In this document: in pieces, positions 36,881-46,209 of the stretch | Layout: every line of letters begins with the position of its first letter | Position numbering within the stretch: position 1 is the stretch's first letter | Origin: Ahrensia sp. | Lineage (GTDB): Bacteria; Pseudomonadota; Alphaproteobacteria; Rhizobiales; Rhizobiaceae | DNA: 64,000 nt | Direction of reading: 5' to 3' | NCBI GenBank assembly: GCA_002706335.1 | Contig: PAKZ01000031.1 | Span: 62,001 to 126,000, forward strand | The notes under the pieces: generated by a model | The model's input: only the letters and a program-made list of their open reading frames with translations | The model's database searches: none | Told to the model about the DNA's origin: nothing | Translations under genes and position numbers: made by a program

Positions 36881-38885
36881 ATATCCCCTCCTCCATCAAG
36901 ATTTCGAGTTCGTCGCTGGTGACAACCGGCGGCGAACATTTCATTTGGGCGCAGAGATAGGCGCCTTCCCGCGTAAATTGCGGATTATCGTTGCCGGAAG
37001 CGAGAAAGACATCGATACGGCGCGGATCCGGATGTGCCGTTGCCCAGGCCCACAGCGGATCGCTCGATCTGTCGCTTCCCACTACGACGAGCTTCTTTGC
37101 CGCAAGAACGGTGTCCGCGGCGTTGATGAAACCGCCCTGCCCGAAGCGGCTTTGCAGGATTCGGCCGGCAGCCTGGGTTGTGATGCGGTTCACGAATTCG
37201 GTCAGCTCGATGTCGTCAGTCAAAAGAGCAAGGCGCGTAAACGCCTCGATGATTTGTGATGTTGCTGACGGATTGGCTTCGTCCAGGTCGTTCCATGTTT
37301 GCATCGGCGTATCGCTTCGTCCTTGTTCCTGCATCCAGAATCCACGACTCGATTCGTAGTCGAAATGATTCTTCTTCAGGGTTTTGGCGAGGTTCTCTGC
37401 CTGTGTCAGGTGTTCGTGCTGACCGGATGCTTCGTAAAGCGCCAAAGCGGCATTTATCATCGCGGCATAGTCGGTAGCGAAGCCGAAACTGGCTGTATTT
37501 TTGCCGTCATGGACGTGCGACAGCCTGTCTTCGCCGAACATCGAATGCATGAGGATTCGGAACTGTTGGTCGGCGAGTTCCAGCCATGATTCGGATCCGA
37601 AATAACACGCAGCTTCTGCAATGGCGCGGATAGCGTAGCCGTTCCAGTCGGCAAGAACTTTGCCATCGAGGGCAGGCGGGATCCGGGTTTGACGGCGTTT
37701 GAGCAATAGTGCTCGTTCGTTGGCGAAGCGTATAATTTCGGCCCCAGCCCGGTCCGGATCGGCACGTAAGGCCGAGAGGTTGAGAATACTGGAGCTTTCC
37801 CAGTTGCCGCCTGAAGATATGTCATAGGCGGCGGAGAAGGGAGCGGCGTCATCGCCGAGGATGTCTTTGACCTCCTCCCAGGACCACACATAGTACTTGC
37901 CTTCGATGCCTTCGGAGTCTGCATCGAGGCTGGCGGCGAATCCGCCGGCAGGCATGGTCATATCGCGTTGCAGCCAGCCGATCGTCTCTTCGATTCGTAA
38001 CCGGAACAAATCGGATTGCGTCTCCGCGTGCGCCCAGACGCAGTGGCGGATGAAATGCGCATTGTCATTGAGCATCTTCTCGAAATGCGGCACGAGCCAT
38101 TGTCCATCGACAGAATAGCGCGCCAGTCCTCCACCGATATGATCGTAGATTCCGCCGAGCGCTATCGCGGTGACCGTTTCGAGAAAACGGTCACGCGCTG
38201 CCTTGTCCTGTTCGCGCGCCCAGGTGCGCCAAAGGGTTTCGAGGAAGGGCGCATTGGGGAATTTCGGCGCGCCTGTGATTCCGCCTGAGGCGGGATCGTA
38301 GATGGCGGTTACCTTTGCGGAGAAGTCGGAGATGATTTTTGGCGAGATCGTCACGGGAGAAGCCGATCCCGCGAGTTCTTGCTTCAGGTGAGCCTGTAGC
38401 CTGTCCGCATTGGCGTCGATCTCGTGACGGCGCTGTCGCCAGGCGGTCTCGACCTTGACGAGGACATCAGCAAAGCCGGGGCGGCCGTAGCGCGCTTCCT
38501 TCGGGAAATAGGTGCCGCCCCAGAATGGTTTGCCGTCCGGCGTGAGAATCATGGTCAAAGGCCAGCCGCCCTGCTCTCCCATCGCCGACAGGGCGGCCAT
38601 ATAGAGCTGATCGATATCCGGGCGTTCTTCGCGGTCGACCTTGATGTTCACATAGAGACTGTTCATCAGAGCCGCTATGTCGGTGTCCTCGAAGCTTTCG
38701 TGCGCCATGACGTGGCACCAATGGCATGCCGCGTAGCCGATGGAGAGCAGAATCGGCCGGTCTTGTTTGCGTGCTTCGGCCAGTGCCAGGTCGTCCCATG
38801 GCTGCCAGTGGACAGGATTGTCCTTGTGTTGCAGTAGATAGGGACTGGCGGATGCGGAAAGCCTGTTTTGCGTTATGCCGGTCAA
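36879..38885 (-). CDS. DUF255 / thioredoxin-fold protein (YyaL, spermatogenesis-associated 20 type)
   Basis: 668 residues if started at TTG 38885 (reads LTGITQNRLSASASPYL), which follows AAAGGGTGG and gives the usual length of the family; a longer frame to 39116 would overlap mnmE. The N-terminal thioredoxin-like domain has Cys54-His-Trp-Cys57 in GYAACHWCHVM; the middle and C-terminal parts are an (alpha/alpha)6 glycosidase-like barrel (about 170–600). The biochemical role is unknown. It is divergent from mnmE and convergent with rho. Codon use here is less GC-rich than in genes left of the origin. Confidence 0.88.
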   Translation of the reverse strand: MTGITQNRLSASASPYLLQHKDNPVHWQPWDDLALAEARKQDRPILLSIGYAACHWCHVMAHESFEDTDIAALMNSLYVNIKVDREERPDIDQLYMAALSAMGEQGGWPLTMILTPDGKPFWGGTYFPKEARYGRPGFADVLVKVETAWRQRRHEIDANADRLQAHLKQELAGSASPVTISPKIISDFSAKVTAIYDPASGGITGAPKFPNAPFLETLWRTWAREQDKAARDRFLETVTAIALGGIYDHIGGGLARYSVDGQWLVPHFEKMLNDNAHFIRHCVWAHAETQSDLFRLRIEETIGWLQRDMTMPAGGFAASLDADSEGIEGKYYVWSWEEVKDILGDDAAPFSAAYDISSGGNWESSSILNLSALRADPDRAGAEIIRFANERALLLKRRQTRIPPALDGKVLADWNGYAIRAIAEAACYFGSESWLELADQQFRILMHSMFGEDRLSHVHDGKNTASFGFATDYAAMINAALALYEASGQHEHLTQAENLAKTLKKNHFDYESSRGFWMQEQGRSDTPMQTWNDLDEANPSATSQIIEAFTRLALLTDDIELTEFVNRITTQAAGRILQSRFGQGGFINAADTVLAAKKLVVVGSDRSSDPLWAWATAHPDPRRIDVFLASGNDNPQFTREGAYLCAQMKCSPPVVTSDELEILMEEGI

Positions 38886-38917
38886 TGGCCACCCTTTCGA
38901 TTCGGACTTGTAACGAT

Positions 38918-40222
38918 ATGGACACGATCTACGCTTTGTCGAGCGGAGGCCTTCCGTCCGGTGTGGCGGTTGTGCGTGTTTCTGGCCCGGAGTCGGGAAA
39001 TATTGTTCGGGCGCTGATCGGCAGCTTGCCGGCGCCGCGGCTCGCGGTACTGAGGTCGATTCGCGACCGGAACAAATCCGAGATCGACCGGGGGCTTGTG
39101 TTGTGGTTTCCGGCACCGGGCAGCTTCACCGGTGAGGACAGTGTTGAATTTCACCTCCATGGGGGCCGGGCGGTGGTCGATCGGCTGCTGGAGGAGCTGT
39201 CGTCGTTTCCCGGTTTGCGAATGGCGGAAGCCGGCGAGTTTTCGAGACGCGCTTTCGGAAACGGAAAGATGGACCTCACCGAAGCAGAGGGGCTTGCGGA
39301 TCTGATCGCGTCGGAGACCGAGACGCAAAGGCTTCTCGCGCTGTCCCAGGCATCAGGTGCCCTGAAGGAGATTTACGAGGGCTGGCAGCGCCGGTTGCTG
39401 CATGCGCGAGCAATGATCGAGGCGGAAATCGATTTTGCGGATGAGGAAGATGTGCCGGGTTCCGTGGCCGATCAGGTTTGGGCCGATATGCAGAGCCTTT
39501 TGGAGGAAATGAAGTCCCATATTGCCGGCGCCAAGCGTGCGAGCGCCGTACGCGAAGGATTTCGTATTGTGATTGTCGGCGCGCCCAATGCGGGCAAATC
39601 CAGTCTGATGAATGCGCTTGCGGGAAGCGAGATTGCAATCGTTTCGGATGAGCCTGGCACGACGCGTGATGCTCTGGAGGCGCGGCTCTCCATCGGCGGG
39701 CGGCTTGTGCTCGTTACGGATACGGCCGGAATCCGGGAACAGGCGGGATCGATAGAGGCGGAGGGCATTCGGCGCGCCTTAAAACGGGCGGCGGATGCTG
39801 ATCTGGTTCTGTTTCTTTCCGATAGCGGTGTGTGGGCAGACCCAGATGTGTTTGGTACGGCTCCGGTCTGGAAGGTCGCTTCGAAAGTGGATTTGGTTAA
39901 TGAACGCTTTCGGGATAATGCCATACCGATATCGGTCGAGGCGGCGGATGGCCTGAACCAGCTAATTGATTCGCTAGAGAAACATTTGGCGGACGCGGTT
40001 GGAATGGACGTGTCTTCTCTACCGACCCGGCAACGTCATCTCGATAATGTGCGGGCTTCTCTAGAGGAGTTACAGAAAGCGGTTTTCTCGGAGAACGCCC
40101 CTTTGGAGCTGCGAGCGGAATCACTGCGTTTGTCTGCGTTCAGCCTCGGACGGATCACAGGTCAGCATGGTGTCGAGGACGTCCTGGGCGTCATATTCTC
40201 GGAATTTTGTATCGGGAAGTAG
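38918..40222 (+). CDS. mnmE: tRNA modification GTPase MnmE (TrmE)
   Basis: 434 residues from ATG 38918 (MDTIYALSSGGLPSGVAVVRVSG). With MnmG it installs the (carboxymethyl)aminomethyl group on U34 of tRNAs. The N-terminal tetrahydrofolate-binding domain and helical domain flank the G domain: G1 GAPNAGKSS (221–229), G3 DTAGI, G4-like SKVD. The C-terminus FCIGK carries the conserved Cys431. G4 is slightly divergent (canonical NKxD) as in some rhizobia. Confidence 0.97.
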   Translation: MDTIYALSSGGLPSGVAVVRVSGPESGNIVRALIGSLPAPRLAVLRSIRDRNKSEIDRGLVLWFPAPGSFTGEDSVEFHLHGGRAVVDRLLEELSSFPGLRMAEAGEFSRRAFGNGKMDLTEAEGLADLIASETETQRLLALSQASGALKEIYEGWQRRLLHARAMIEAEIDFADEEDVPGSVADQVWADMQSLLEEMKSHIAGAKRASAVREGFRIVIVGAPNAGKSSLMNALAGSEIAIVSDEPGTTRDALEARLSIGGRLVLVTDTAGIREQAGSIEAEGIRRALKRAADADLVLFLSDSGVWADPDVFGTAPVWKVASKVDLVNERFRDNAIPISVEAADGLNQLIDSLEKHLADAVGMDVSSLPTRQRHLDNVRASLEELQKAVFSENAPLELRAESLRLSAFSLGRITGQHGVEDVLGVIFSEFCIGK

Positions 40223-40249
40223 GTCCATGGACGGTTGCGGCCGGCTTAA

Positions 40250-40265
40250 TGTTTCACGTGAAACA
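40250..40265. promoter_or_regulatory. parS centromere site 1 (mnmE–mnmG intergenic)
   Basis: TGTTTCACGTGAAACA, the perfect 16-bp parS palindrome bound by ParB, 27 bp after the mnmE stop. It lies 3.5 kb upstream of parB and 6.4 kb from the predicted origin. Confidence 0.97.
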
Positions 40266-40326
40266 CGGACGAGCTTGACGGCCGGACGTTTCCGCGCCAT
40301 CTCGCGCGCTTGAGACAGGATGTAGG

Positions 40327-42201
40327 ATGAAACAGGATTTCGACGTCATTGTTATCGGAGGTGGCCATGCCGGCTGTGAGGCAGCGCGCGCCTCTGCGGC
40401 TGTCGGGGCGCAAACGGCCCTGGTGACGCATTCCTTTGCGACGATCGGCACGATGTCGTACAACCCGGCAATTGGCGGATTGGGTAAAGGCCATCTCGTG
40501 CGCGAAATCGATGCTCTCGACGGTTTGATGGGCAGGGTTGCGGATGCGGCGGGGATCCAGTTTCGGATGCTTAACCGGCGGAAGGGGCCGGCCGTACGCG
40601 GCCCGCGGACCCAGGCTGACCGTAAATTGTACCGCCGGGCGATGCAGTCGGAGATCGCCGCTCTCGAAAATCTGTCCGTTGTCGAAGGCGAGGGCGCCGA
40701 TCTTCTCCTCGATGATCGGAAAGCTGTCGGCGGTGTTGTTCTCTCCGACGGACGAGAAATTACCTGTCGTGCAGTCGTCCTGACTACCGGAACTTTTCTC
40801 CGCGGCCTTATTCATATCGGCGACAAGACAATACCGGCGGGGCGTATGGGCGAGAAGCCGAGTGTCGGGTTGTCTTCGACGCTGGAGCGTCTGGGCGTTC
40901 CACTCGGACGCCTCAAGACCGGAACACCTCCGCGGCTCGATGGAACGACAATCGCGTGGGATGAGCTTGCGAAGCAGGCCGCGGACGATGAACCGGTGCC
41001 GTTCTCGACACTCACGGAGCGAATTACAAACCCGCAGATCGAGTGTGGGATTACACGGACAACACCGGCGACACACCGTATCATCGAGGAAAATCTCGGT
41101 CGCAGCGCCATGTATTCGGGTAATATCAAGGGTGTAGGTCCGCGATATTGCCCCTCGATCGAGGACAAGATCGTCAAATTCGGCGAGCGCGACGGTCACC
41201 AGATATTCCTGGAGCCGGAGGGCCTCGATGACGACACGGTTTATCCGAACGGGATTTCGACCTCTCTTCCCGAAGACGTGCAGCTTGAGATCCTGAAATC
41301 GATACCGGGCCTCGAGAAGGCGAGGATGGTTCAGCCCGGATATGCGATCGAATATGATCATGTTGATCCGCGTTCGCTTGATGCGACCCTGCAGCTGCGC
41401 GGCGTGGAGGGTTTCTTCTTTGCTGGGCAGATCAATGGCACAACAGGCTATGAGGAGGCGGGTGCACAAGGCCTTGTTGCCGGTCTGAATGCGGCGCGTC
41501 TGGCGGGCGGCATGTCGTCCGCAGTGTTTAGCCGGACAGAATCCTATATTGGCGTGATGATCGATGATCTGATTTCCAGAGGCGTTTCGGAGCCCTATCG
41601 AATGTTTACGTCGAGGGCGGAGTATCGCTTGTCTTTACGCGTCGATAACGCGGATCTTCGATTGACACCGAAGGCTGTGGAGCTCGGGCTGGCGAGTTCT
41701 CGACGAATAGTCGCATTCGATTCGATGTCGGAACAATTAGATGCCATGCGGACGATTTCGCACGGTCGAGCGATTTCACCGCAGGAAGCAAATCGATTCG
41801 GACTCGAAATCAACCTGGATGGCGTTCGACGGTCCGCATATGACTTACTGGCTTATCCCTCGGTTTCCATGGCCGATATCCAGCGGATCTGGCCTGATCT
41901 TGCGGCATATCCCGCGCCGATACGTGAGCGCCTGGAAATCGAGGCGCAGTATGCGGTTTACCTGAAGCGGCAGGAAGCGGACATTGCTGCGGTGCAAAGG
42001 GAGGAGAATACGCTTATCCCGGAGGATATCGATTATGATCGCATTTCGGGTCTTTCCAACGAGCTGAAGCAAAAATTGAAGCGTCGTATGCCGGCGACGC
42101 TCGCGGCTGCGGAGCGAATTGAAGGTATAACACCCGCGGCGCTGGGCCTTATCATAGCGCATGTCCAGCAGCGTCGCCGTTCGGCGAGCCGTGTCGCGTG
42201 A
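40327..42201 (+). CDS. mnmG: tRNA modification enzyme MnmG (GidA)
   Basis: 624 residues, full length. FAD-dependent partner of MnmE. The FAD motif [11 protein letters not shown] (10–20) and the [21 protein letters not shown] and [11 protein letters not shown] signatures are intact, as is [17 protein letters not shown]. Its stop overlaps the rsmG start (TGATG). This gene is noticeably less GC-rich than those left of the origin. Confidence 0.98.
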   Translation: MKQDFDVIVIGGGHAGCEAARASAAVGAQTALVTHSFATIGTMSYNPAIGGLGKGHLVREIDALDGLMGRVADAAGIQFRMLNRRKGPAVRGPRTQADRKLYRRAMQSEIAALENLSVVEGEGADLLLDDRKAVGGVVLSDGREITCRAVVLTTGTFLRGLIHIGDKTIPAGRMGEKPSVGLSSTLERLGVPLGRLKTGTPPRLDGTTIAWDELAKQAADDEPVPFSTLTERITNPQIECGITRTTPATHRIIEENLGRSAMYSGNIKGVGPRYCPSIEDKIVKFGERDGHQIFLEPEGLDDDTVYPNGISTSLPEDVQLEILKSIPGLEKARMVQPGYAIEYDHVDPRSLDATLQLRGVEGFFFAGQINGTTGYEEAGAQGLVAGLNAARLAGGMSSAVFSRTESYIGVMIDDLISRGVSEPYRMFTSRAEYRLSLRVDNADLRLTPKAVELGLASSRRIVAFDSMSEQLDAMRTISHGRAISPQEANRFGLEINLDGVRRSAYDLLAYPSVSMADIQRIWPDLAAYPAPIRERLEIEAQYAVYLKRQEADIAAVQREENTLIPEDIDYDRISGLSNELKQKLKRRMPATLAAAERIEGITPAALGLIIAHVQQRRRSASRVA

Positions 42202-42839
42202 TGGGGCGGAAAGGTGACACGCTATCCGGCGATCTTCTCTGCGATGTTTCACGTGAAACACGCCGGCGCCTTGATGATTTTGCGGTGCTTTATGAGAAAT
42301 GGTCTCCGCGAATCAATTTGACCGCACCGTCCACGCAGAGCGATTTCTGGAGCCGGCATGTCGGCGACAGCGCCCAGCTTTTCGATCTCGCCCCCGACGC
42401 GAAGCACTGGGTTGATCTCGGATCCGGCGGTGGATTCCCTGGAATGGTTATTGCAATCCTCCTCCAGGATATGCCTGGCGCCTGGGTTGAGCTGGTCGAG
42501 AGCAACCGCAAGAAGACGGCGTTCCTGCAGGCGGCGAAAGCAAAATGTGCGCCGTCGGCTGTTATCCATCCCGATCGTATCGAGAATGTCACCGCGCGAA
42601 TTCGTGACCCGGAGATCATCACCGCGCGGGCGTTGGCGCCTTTACCGAAATTACTCGATCTAACAGCACCTTGGCTGCAACAGGGCGCACGGGCCTTGTT
42701 CCACAAAGGCCGTGGATATGCGTCAGAGATCGAAGATAGTCATGCAAAATGGACGTTCGATCTGGTAAGACATGAAAGCCGGATCGACGCAGAGTCCGTT
42801 ATTCTCGACATAACCAATCTGCGGCGACGGCCGGCGTAA
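42201..42839 (+). CDS. rsmG: 16S rRNA m7G527 methyltransferase RsmG (GidB)
   Basis: 212 residues from ATG 42201, which overlaps the mnmG stop; GTG 42198 is an alternative. It methylates G527 of 16S rRNA with SAM. The SAM motif WVDLGSGGGFPGMVIA is clear. Residues about 15–20 (DVSRET) are encoded by a perfect parS site, so this stretch serves both coding and chromosome segregation. Confidence 0.96.
   Translation: MGRKGDTLSGDLLCDVSRETRRRLDDFAVLYEKWSPRINLTAPSTQSDFWSRHVGDSAQLFDLAPDAKHWVDLGSGGGFPGMVIAILLQDMPGAWVELVESNRKKTAFLQAAKAKCAPSAVIHPDRIENVTARIRDPEIITARALAPLPKLLDLTAPWLQQGARALFHKGRGYASEIEDSHAKWTFDLVRHESRIDAESVILDITNLRRRPA
42245..42260. promoter_or_regulatory. parS centromere site 2 (inside rsmG)
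   Basis: A second perfect TGTTTCACGTGAAACA, within the rsmG reading frame and encoding DVSRET. It is 606 bp upstream of parA and 1995 bp from parS site 1. Confidence 0.97.
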
Positions 42840-42865
42840 TTGTTTCCGAATTCGAGGATTTTCGC

Positions 42866-43654
42866 ATGGCGGATACATGCCGCGTGATCACGATAGCGAA
42901 TCAGAAGGGCGGCGTCGGCAAGACGACCACGGCGATCAATCTGGCGACGGCATTGGCAGCCATTGGTGAACGCGTGCTCATTGTTGACCTCGATCCACAG
43001 GGTAACGCCTCGACCGGCCTCGGGATTGAGCGGGAAGACCGCGAAATTTCGTCCTATGACGTGCTGCTGGGCGATTGCGATGCGATAGAAGCCTCTATCC
43101 CGACCGCTGTGCCAAATCTCTCGATCGTGCCCTCCACCATGGATCTGCTCGGCGTGGAGATGGAGATCTCCGGCGCGGAAGATCGTGTATTTCGCCTGCG
43201 CAAGGCGTTGAGTCGCGTGGCGAGCCGGTTCTCTTATGTGCTGGTCGATTGTCCGCCATCGCTCAATTTGCTGACATTGAACGCGATGGCGGCTGCGCAT
43301 TCGATCCTGGTGCCGTTACAGACCGAGTTCTTTGCGCTGGAAGGTCTCAGCCAGCTCCTCAATACGGTCGAACAGGTCCGGCGTTCGATCAATCCGTCGC
43401 TAGAAATCCAGGGCATCGTGCTGACCATGTTCGACAAGCGCAACAATCTGGCGCTGCAGGTGGTGGAAGATGTCCGCTCGCATCTCGGCGACAAGGTCTA
43501 TCAGACCGTGATTCCGCGCAATGTGCGGGTTTCCGAGGCGCCTTCGTATGGCAAACCGGCGATCCTTTACGATTTGCAGTGCGCGGGCAGCCAGGCATAT
43601 TTGCAACTGGCCTCCGAAGTGATCCGCCGCGAACGGCAGCTGGCCGCTGCGTGA
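42866..43654 (+). CDS. parA: Chromosome partitioning ATPase ParA
   Basis: 262 residues. Deviant Walker A KGGVGKTTT (14–22), Walker A' LIVDLDPQGNAS and Walker B VLVDCPPSLNLLT. It drives segregation of parS–ParB complexes. Of the short chromosomal (Soj-type) class, without the N-terminal HTH of plasmid ParA. parB follows after 46 bp. Confidence 0.97.
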   Translation: MADTCRVITIANQKGGVGKTTTAINLATALAAIGERVLIVDLDPQGNASTGLGIEREDREISSYDVLLGDCDAIEASIPTAVPNLSIVPSTMDLLGVEMEISGAEDRVFRLRKALSRVASRFSYVLVDCPPSLNLLTLNAMAAAHSILVPLQTEFFALEGLSQLLNTVEQVRRSINPSLEIQGIVLTMFDKRNNLALQVVEDVRSHLGDKVYQTVIPRNVRVSEAPSYGKPAILYDLQCAGSQAYLQLASEVIRRERQLAAA

Positions 43655-43700
43655 CCTGAATCCTCCGGAACGATTCGAACACGAAACAAACGGTAACACC

Positions 43701-44582
43701 ATGGCAGACGACGCTTCCCGCAAACGACTTGGCCGCGGTCTGGCGGCGCTGATCGGCGAAATGGATCAGCCGGCCGAGCAGGCTTCGCGGCCTCAGCCCG
43801 CGGATCGCAAACTGCCGATTGAGTTCGTCGTTCGCAATCCGAACAATCCACGTCGGGACTTTGCCGAAGAGGAACTGGCCGATCTTGCCGCCTCGATACG
43901 CGAACATGGAATAATCCAGCCTATCGTTGTCAGGCCGAAGCGCGATGCATCCGGCATGTTCGAACTTATCGCCGGTGAGCGGCGCTGGCGTGCCGCGCAG
44001 CGGGCAGGCCTTACGGAATTGCCGGTCATCATCCGCGATGTGGATGACAAAGTCGCGCTCGAGTTGGCGATCATCGAGAACGTCCAGCGTGCCGACCTCA
44101 ATCCTATCGAGGAAGCGGCCGGCTATCAGAAGCTGATGGATGAGTATGATTATACCCAGGCAGATCTCGGCGACGTGATCGGAAAGAGCCGCAGCCATGT
44201 CGCCAATACATTGCGGCTGCTGAAATTACCGGCCACCGTCCAGACGATGGTCGGCGACGGTTCCTTGTCCGCCGGCCATGCGCGTACGCTGGTTACGGCC
44301 ACCGACCCGGAAGCTCTGGCAAAGCGGATCGTCAGTGAGGGCTTGTCAGTGCGCCAGGCGGAAGCGTTGGCGCAATCCGGCGACGGATCGTCCGGGCGGA
44401 AGGCCCAGAGCCGAGCACCTATCGAAAAAGACGCGGACACTCTGGCGCTGGAAAAATTGCTGACGGATCAACTCGGGCTTCGTGTCGAGATCACCCACGG
44501 CAATAGCGGTGGCGAACTGCGGGTGAAGTATCGGACACTGGATCAGCTCGATTCCCTTTGCCACCGCTTGCAAGGCGTCTGA
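43701..44582 (+). CDS. parB: Chromosome partitioning protein ParB
   Basis: 293 residues. The CTP-binding N-domain has NPRRDF-type and GERRWRAAQ (92–100) motifs, a helix-turn-helix around GDVIGKSRSHVANTLRLL recognises parS, and the C-terminal dimerisation domain is intact. It binds the two parS sites in this window and spreads as a clamp. It is the last gene of the rightward run. Confidence 0.97.
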   Translation: MADDASRKRLGRGLAALIGEMDQPAEQASRPQPADRKLPIEFVVRNPNNPRRDFAEEELADLAASIREHGIIQPIVVRPKRDASGMFELIAGERRWRAAQRAGLTELPVIIRDVDDKVALELAIIENVQRADLNPIEEAAGYQKLMDEYDYTQADLGDVIGKSRSHVANTLRLLKLPATVQTMVGDGSLSAGHARTLVTATDPEALAKRIVSEGLSVRQAEALAQSGDGSSGRKAQSRAPIEKDADTLALEKLLTDQLGLRVEITHGNSGGELRVKYRTLDQLDSLCHRLQGV

Positions 44583-44602
44583 ATCAATATTTTCTTAGCC
44601 GA

Positions 44603-45640
44603 CTAACGGCGGCGAGCGCTCTGGATCGTGATAGCGAGCAAAGCGGTCCGCGCGACGGGAACGGTGAGCGCCGCATTCCTGCGGCTATCCAACACACAAT
44701 CCTGCAGTCTGCGCAGGGCATGACGAATACCCAGACTTGTCCAGCGGGAGAGCGCGAGCTCCACCGTCTTCCTGCGCGCGAAGAACACCGGCGGCTTGGC
44801 CGACGCGACTATTGCAGCGGCCGATTGACCGCTTTTCTCCATGTCGGCGCGCAGTAGATCCAGCTGCTGGAACTGGCGGATGGCCGCCGCCAGCAATGGC
44901 TGCGGGTTCGAGCCTCCCGAAATGAAAGCCTGCATGGCCTCGTCGAAGTGGTTGAGCTTCCCGGTAATGACCGCGTCGACGACGTCGTCAAAGGACGTCG
45001 AGGAGGCATCGCCGATGCTGGCTTTCGCCATGTCGAGCGTGATTTCCTCTTCGCCGCGCGCGTAGAGAACAAGCTTTTCGAGTTCGCCGCGAGAAGCGCG
45101 GCGGTCTCCGCCGATATGTTCCTGAATATAGCGTCGCGCGTCGAGCGACAGGCGTTGGCCGGCTTCCGAGAATGTGTCGTCAATCAGTGAGCTGAGCGCG
45201 CCCGCATTGTCTGCGTAACAGGGTAAGGTAACCCCGTTCGGCGATTTCTCGACAGCCGCACGCAGTCCAATTCCCTTTTTCAGATCGCCGGCTTCGACGA
45301 TGAGTTTCATGCCCTCCGGCGGATCTTTCAGTATGGCCTGGATATTCGCGGCGACATCTTTCTGGTTTCCGACATTACGGATCCAGATCAGCCGGTTGCC
45401 GCCGAACATACCGACCGTATAGGCCTCGTCGATCAACCTTACGGGGTCGGACGCCAGTTCATTGGCGTCGAGTTTGATCGTTGAGAAGCTGTCGGCGAGA
45501 TCGACACCGGTTGACTTTGCGAGCAGCTCGCCGCGCTCCGACACAAGGCCTCGATCCGGCCCGTATACAAGATAAAGTATCTTTCCCTTATCGGGATTCC
45601 TCAGGAAGCGGTCGACTTCGCCGGCTTTTAACTCGCTCAC
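44603..45640 (-). CDS. holA: DNA polymerase III delta subunit
   Basis: 345 residues. Clamp-loader subunit that opens the beta clamp. The N-terminal AAA+-like domain (KILYLVYGPDRGLVSERGELL) lacks a P-loop, as expected, and RASRGELEKLVLYA and the C-terminal collar domain follow. It is convergent with parB and 16 bp downstream of lptE. Confidence 0.93.
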   Translation of the reverse strand: MSELKAGEVDRFLRNPDKGKILYLVYGPDRGLVSERGELLAKSTGVDLADSFSTIKLDANELASDPVRLIDEAYTVGMFGGNRLIWIRNVGNQKDVAANIQAILKDPPEGMKLIVEAGDLKKGIGLRAAVEKSPNGVTLPCYADNAGALSSLIDDTFSEAGQRLSLDARRYIQEHIGGDRRASRGELEKLVLYARGEEEITLDMAKASIGDASSTSFDDVVDAVITGKLNHFDEAMQAFISGGSNPQPLLAAAIRQFQQLDLLRADMEKSGQSAAAIVASAKPPVFFARRKTVELALSRWTSLGIRHALRRLQDCVLDSRRNAALTVPVARTALLAITIQSARRR

Positions 45641-45656
45641 GGGTGCGCTCCCGGGA

Positions 45657-46187
45657 TCAGATAGCTCCCGCGCGCTTGAGATCGGCGGCGATCACGGCGC
45701 GCAGCCGCTCCGCGGCATCGCGGGCCGCCCGGTTTTCGGCATCCCGTTCGGCGCGGATATTCGCAAATTCCTGGCCCGACACATCATATGAGGCGGTGGC
45801 CAGCACCCGGCGTTCCGAAACAACCGTGTCATCGGATACACGCACAAGCTTGTATTTCGTCGTGACCGTGACTTTTTCCGCGGTCGGTTCGTCTTCATTG
45901 GTCGGATTGATGGTCAGCAGCTTGGTGCTCGAGGTAGAGACGTTGAGCTCAAGCTCGTAATCGGCATTCGCCGGCTGGCCGGAGCCACCATTCAGCAAGA
46001 AAATCAGATGGTTACGCAGCTGTTGGCCGACACGATCCTTGACCTCGGGGATGTGGATCGCGGCCAGTGTCGCAGGCGAGGAGACACCTGTGGAAGCCGT
46101 CGGCGTATAAAGCGGCTGAACCGTGCAGCCGACGGTCAGCAGGCTTGATAGAGCGACGATAGCGAAATGCGCGCCGAGTGTCCTCAT
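45657..46187 (-). CDS. lptE: LPS-assembly lipoprotein LptE
   Basis: 176 residues from ATG 46187; an in-frame start at 46220 precedes leuS end. Signal peptide with lipobox LLTVGC (Cys at about 21) followed by TVQPLYTP. It plugs the LptD barrel at the outer membrane. The gene order leuS–lptE–holA is widely conserved in proteobacteria. Confidence 0.93.
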   Translation of the reverse strand: MRTLGAHFAIVALSSLLTVGCTVQPLYTPTASTGVSSPATLAAIHIPEVKDRVGQQLRNHLIFLLNGGSGQPANADYELELNVSTSSTKLLTINPTNEDEPTAEKVTVTTKYKLVRVSDDTVVSERRVLATASYDVSGQEFANIRAERDAENRAARDAAERLRAVIAADLKRAGAI

Positions 46188-46209
46188 GAGAATCCGGCTC
46201 CCTTCTGGA

